DNA from: DATGPD01 sp031423015
GTDB lineage: Bacteria > Planctomycetota > UBA1135 > UBA2386
Reading direction: 5' to 3'
Assembly: GCA_031423015.1 (NCBI GenBank)
Contig: JANPER010000271.1
Location: 1 to 64,000 of the forward strand
Length of the DNA stretch: 64,000 bases
Positions 62,119-64,000 of this stretch are shown here, piece by piece (position 1 is the stretch's first letter; each line of letters begins with the position of its first letter). A program made the position numbers and the translations under genes. Under the pieces are notes generated by a model. The model was not told the DNA's origin. It did not search any database and saw only the letters and a program-made list of their open reading frames with translations.

Positions 62119-63879
62119 TCAGCGGTTGTAGAGGACGCGCTCGCGAAGATACGCCAGGTTGAGCGTGTTGAAGGACGTGTTGCTGCTCTGCGCCAACTCG
62201 AAGTTGAGCGACGGGCTCATGACGTTGACCGAGCCAGACGGGAACAGCGACGTGGGCATGCGGATGTGCTCGCTGTTGGAACCGGGGAAGTTGGTGGCGT
62301 CGCCACCATAGAGCCCGGTCGGCATGGCGCCGTTCTTGACCAGCCCCATCGAGTGGCCCGTTTCGTGCGCCAGGACCACGGCGATGAAGCGTGCCATGCG
62401 ACTGATCGCGTTGTTGATCGTCGTCGTGCGTGCGTCGTTCACCGTGCCGGCGAGGCGCGCGGCGTCTTGCCCGTCGCCGCCGATCGGCATGCCGATCGGC
62501 ACGCCGATGATCTCGGTGCGCAGGGCATCGTAGGTCTGCCGGAACAGCGTGGTCGAGGGGCCGCCGAGACCGTTGGTGTTGTCGAGCACGGTGAGCACGA
62601 ACACCCCGAGTCGGCTGGCCTGGAACGCCTCGAGGCTGTCGTTGTTCTGGCTGTCGTTGTTGGGGTCGTAGAGCGCGAGGCCGAGCACGCCCGACTGGGT
62701 CGGTGCGCCGCCGATGGCGATCTGCGAGAAGCCATGGTCAGCGTACGCCACGCTCGCTGACCCCGGGAACGACCCGGGTGAGGTGAACGTGAAGCTGACG
62801 TTGGCGCCGCCCAGCAAGCGCGCGAGTTCCAGCAAGATCGAGAGTCGCATCCGGTCGACGACCGCGCTGTTGACGGTCGCATCTGCCCCTTGCAAACCGA
62901 TCAGGTGAAACGCATCCAGGAGATCGGCGCGACCGTTGCTGCCGGCAGTCACTGCGACGGTGAACGTCGATCCGGCGCCGGCCACGAGTGTGTAGGACTC
63001 GAGATCGCGGGTGGTGTCGAGGTACCAAAGCTGGCTGGGATTGACTGATGTCTCAAAGGGGCGCAACCCGTCGTTCAGCGTCGTGGCGCGCAACAGCATG
63101 GTGGAGAGCGCCGAGACCATGCCGGTACTGTCGCGCACCAACGCGGTGAGCGTGACCTCGGCGTTAGGGAACGCCACGGTGGCAGGCACGGTGTAGCTCG
63201 CGAGCGCGCTCGTCGCCGCCGTTGCCACCAAGTGGGGCACCAGGTTGGTCGCCGCGCCGATCGACTGGCCGTTGACGCTGACCGCGACGTTCGCCGTGAT
63301 CTCGTTGCGAGTCGCCTCGACGAGCGAGGTCGGATCGCTGTACGTCAGGTCGAGCGTGAAGCCGGTGGTGGGCACCTGCAGCGTGCCACCCGCCGCGCCT
63401 TGGCCGTTGAGCGTGCGGTCGACGTTGCTGGCAGTGAACAGCGCGATCGCCGGCAGGTCGCCGTCGCCCTTGGTCAACACCACGGCGCTGCCATCGCGCC
63501 CGCGGTTGCCGGCGGCGTCGATCACTGCGTCGTTGTTGGCGGAAAGCGCGAGCGTGGAGGTCGTTGGCATCAAGTTCACGCCGCTGCCGACGACCAGCAA
63601 GAGGGTCCGGTTGTCGATGAGGGTGGGTGCCGCGGTCACGACGCCGAGGCTGCCGCCGGCCGCAAGCGTGAAGTCGGCGTCGGTGAGCAGGGTGCCGGCG
63701 ACCAAGGCGATCGGCTCGTTGAACAGCAAGCGCATGGTGTCCCCGCTTGCCGGGATGGCCCCGGCGCCGACGAAGACCGCAGCCGACAGCGTCGGCGGCG
63801 AGGTATCGCCGGAGCCGCGATGGCCGCCACCGCCGCAGCCAGCAGACAAGAGCACCAGACCGATTGCAGTTCGCCACAT
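62119..63879 (-). CDS. Metalloprotease-like secreted lipoprotein with Ig-like domains
   Basis: A 586-residue protein with a lipobox (LLSAGC). The N-terminal part contains SbsA-type Ig-like domains (LSAAVFVGAGAIPASGDTMRL; FNEPIALVAGTLLTDADFTL; ALSANNDAVIDAAGNRGRD). The C-terminal third has a zinc-peptidase motif HETGHSMGL. The third ligand of the metzincin pattern (HExxHxxGxxH) is replaced: position 11 is Lys. A different third ligand or loss of activity is therefore possible. A later region with GAMPTGLYGGD may hold the Met-turn. Start at the ATG at 63879; nothing recognisable lies in 63880-64000. Confidence 0.75.
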   Translation of the reverse strand: MWRTAIGLVLLSAGCGGGGHRGSGDTSPPTLSAAVFVGAGAIPASGDTMRLLFNEPIALVAGTLLTDADFTLAAGGSLGVVTAAPTLIDNRTLLLVVGSGVNLMPTTSTLALSANNDAVIDAAGNRGRDGSAVVLTKGDGDLPAIALFTASNVDRTLNGQGAAGGTLQVPTTGFTLDLTYSDPTSLVEATRNEITANVAVSVNGQSIGAATNLVPHLVATAATSALASYTVPATVAFPNAEVTLTALVRDSTGMVSALSTMLLRATTLNDGLRPFETSVNPSQLWYLDTTRDLESYTLVAGAGSTFTVAVTAGSNGRADLLDAFHLIGLQGADATVNSAVVDRMRLSILLELARLLGGANVSFTFTSPGSFPGSASVAYADHGFSQIAIGGAPTQSGVLGLALYDPNNDSQNNDSLEAFQASRLGVFVLTVLDNTNGLGGPSTTLFRQTYDALRTEIIGVPIGMPIGGDGQDAARLAGTVNDARTTTINNAISRMARFIAVVLAHETGHSMGLVKNGAMPTGLYGGDATNFPGSNSEHIRMPTSLFPSGSVNVMSPSLNFELAQSSNTSFNTLNLAYLRERVLYNR

Positions 63880-64000
63880 CGTCAGTTCGATATCAAGGGA
63901 GGGAGAGTCGCCACGCTACCTATCGGACATCGAACGCAGAAGCCTCTAACCTGGCGAGAAGAGCGCGAGGCGCGACTCGACCGTCTGCGCTGGATCGTGC

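Overview
The window is GC-rich and looks like a chromosome segment of an uncultured Planctomycetota-type bacterium. The indications are a MoxR/Bat gene cluster with VWA proteins, an ECF sigma factor translationally coupled to a membrane Ser/Thr kinase, many secreted proteins built from HEAT, beta-helix, LamG, FN3, FG-GAP and dockerin-like modules, and a secreted protein with a GCPGS-type C-terminal domain. The lineage is inferred from gene content only. No rRNA or marker gene allows a firm placement.

Layout. (1) 1-5946 is the right end of an integrated element. It holds a truncated MobF/TraI-type conjugative helicase, small accessory genes, an XRE regulator followed by short ORFs and a TIR-domain protein (probable defence operon), a TIR-like/deoxyribosyltransferase-fold protein, and a tyrosine integrase next to the 3' end of a tRNA-Gly(CCC) gene, its likely attachment site. 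(2) 6.1-17.7 kb is ordinary chromosome: an RluA pseudouridine synthase, secreted proteins, a BlaI/M56 sensor pair, a large HEAT protein, a YhhQ-type transporter and, coupled to it, a thioredoxin-like protein with an in-frame TGA in a C-x-x-U context (probable selenoprotein). (3) 17.9-36.8 kb is an accessory, repeat-rich region. It contains an aspartic-protease/PDZ protein whose last 200-270 bp recur twice as orphan fragments, a palindromic repeat in three copies, an FG-GAP relic, a frameshifted FN3/IPT/dockerin protein translationally coupled to a cohesin-like lipoprotein, a LamG protein, the sigma/kinase/lipoprotein operon and a second frameshifted gene. (4) 38-49.9 kb is the MoxR-DUF58-DUF4381-like-BatA and BatB-BatC-BatD/E cluster, split by corA and a reverse-strand secreted protein. 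(5) 50-64 kb is a mixed region: Uma2 nuclease-like protein, dodecin, acetyltransferase-like protein, HEAT lipoprotein, PD40 beta-propeller lipoprotein with an XRE regulator, glycosyltransferase, EamA transporter, ACP phosphodiesterase, C25-like peptidase and a metalloprotease-like lipoprotein.

Ideas worth pursuing first: the CxxU thioredoxin/CxxCH/PDZ selenoprotein, the dockerin-cohesin-like gene pair, the dispersed PDZ-tail plus palindrome repeats, and the TIR operon in the tRNA-Gly island. Three genes carry apparent single-base frameshifts (near 3350, 24120 and 34806). These could be real decay or assembly errors and need read-level checks.
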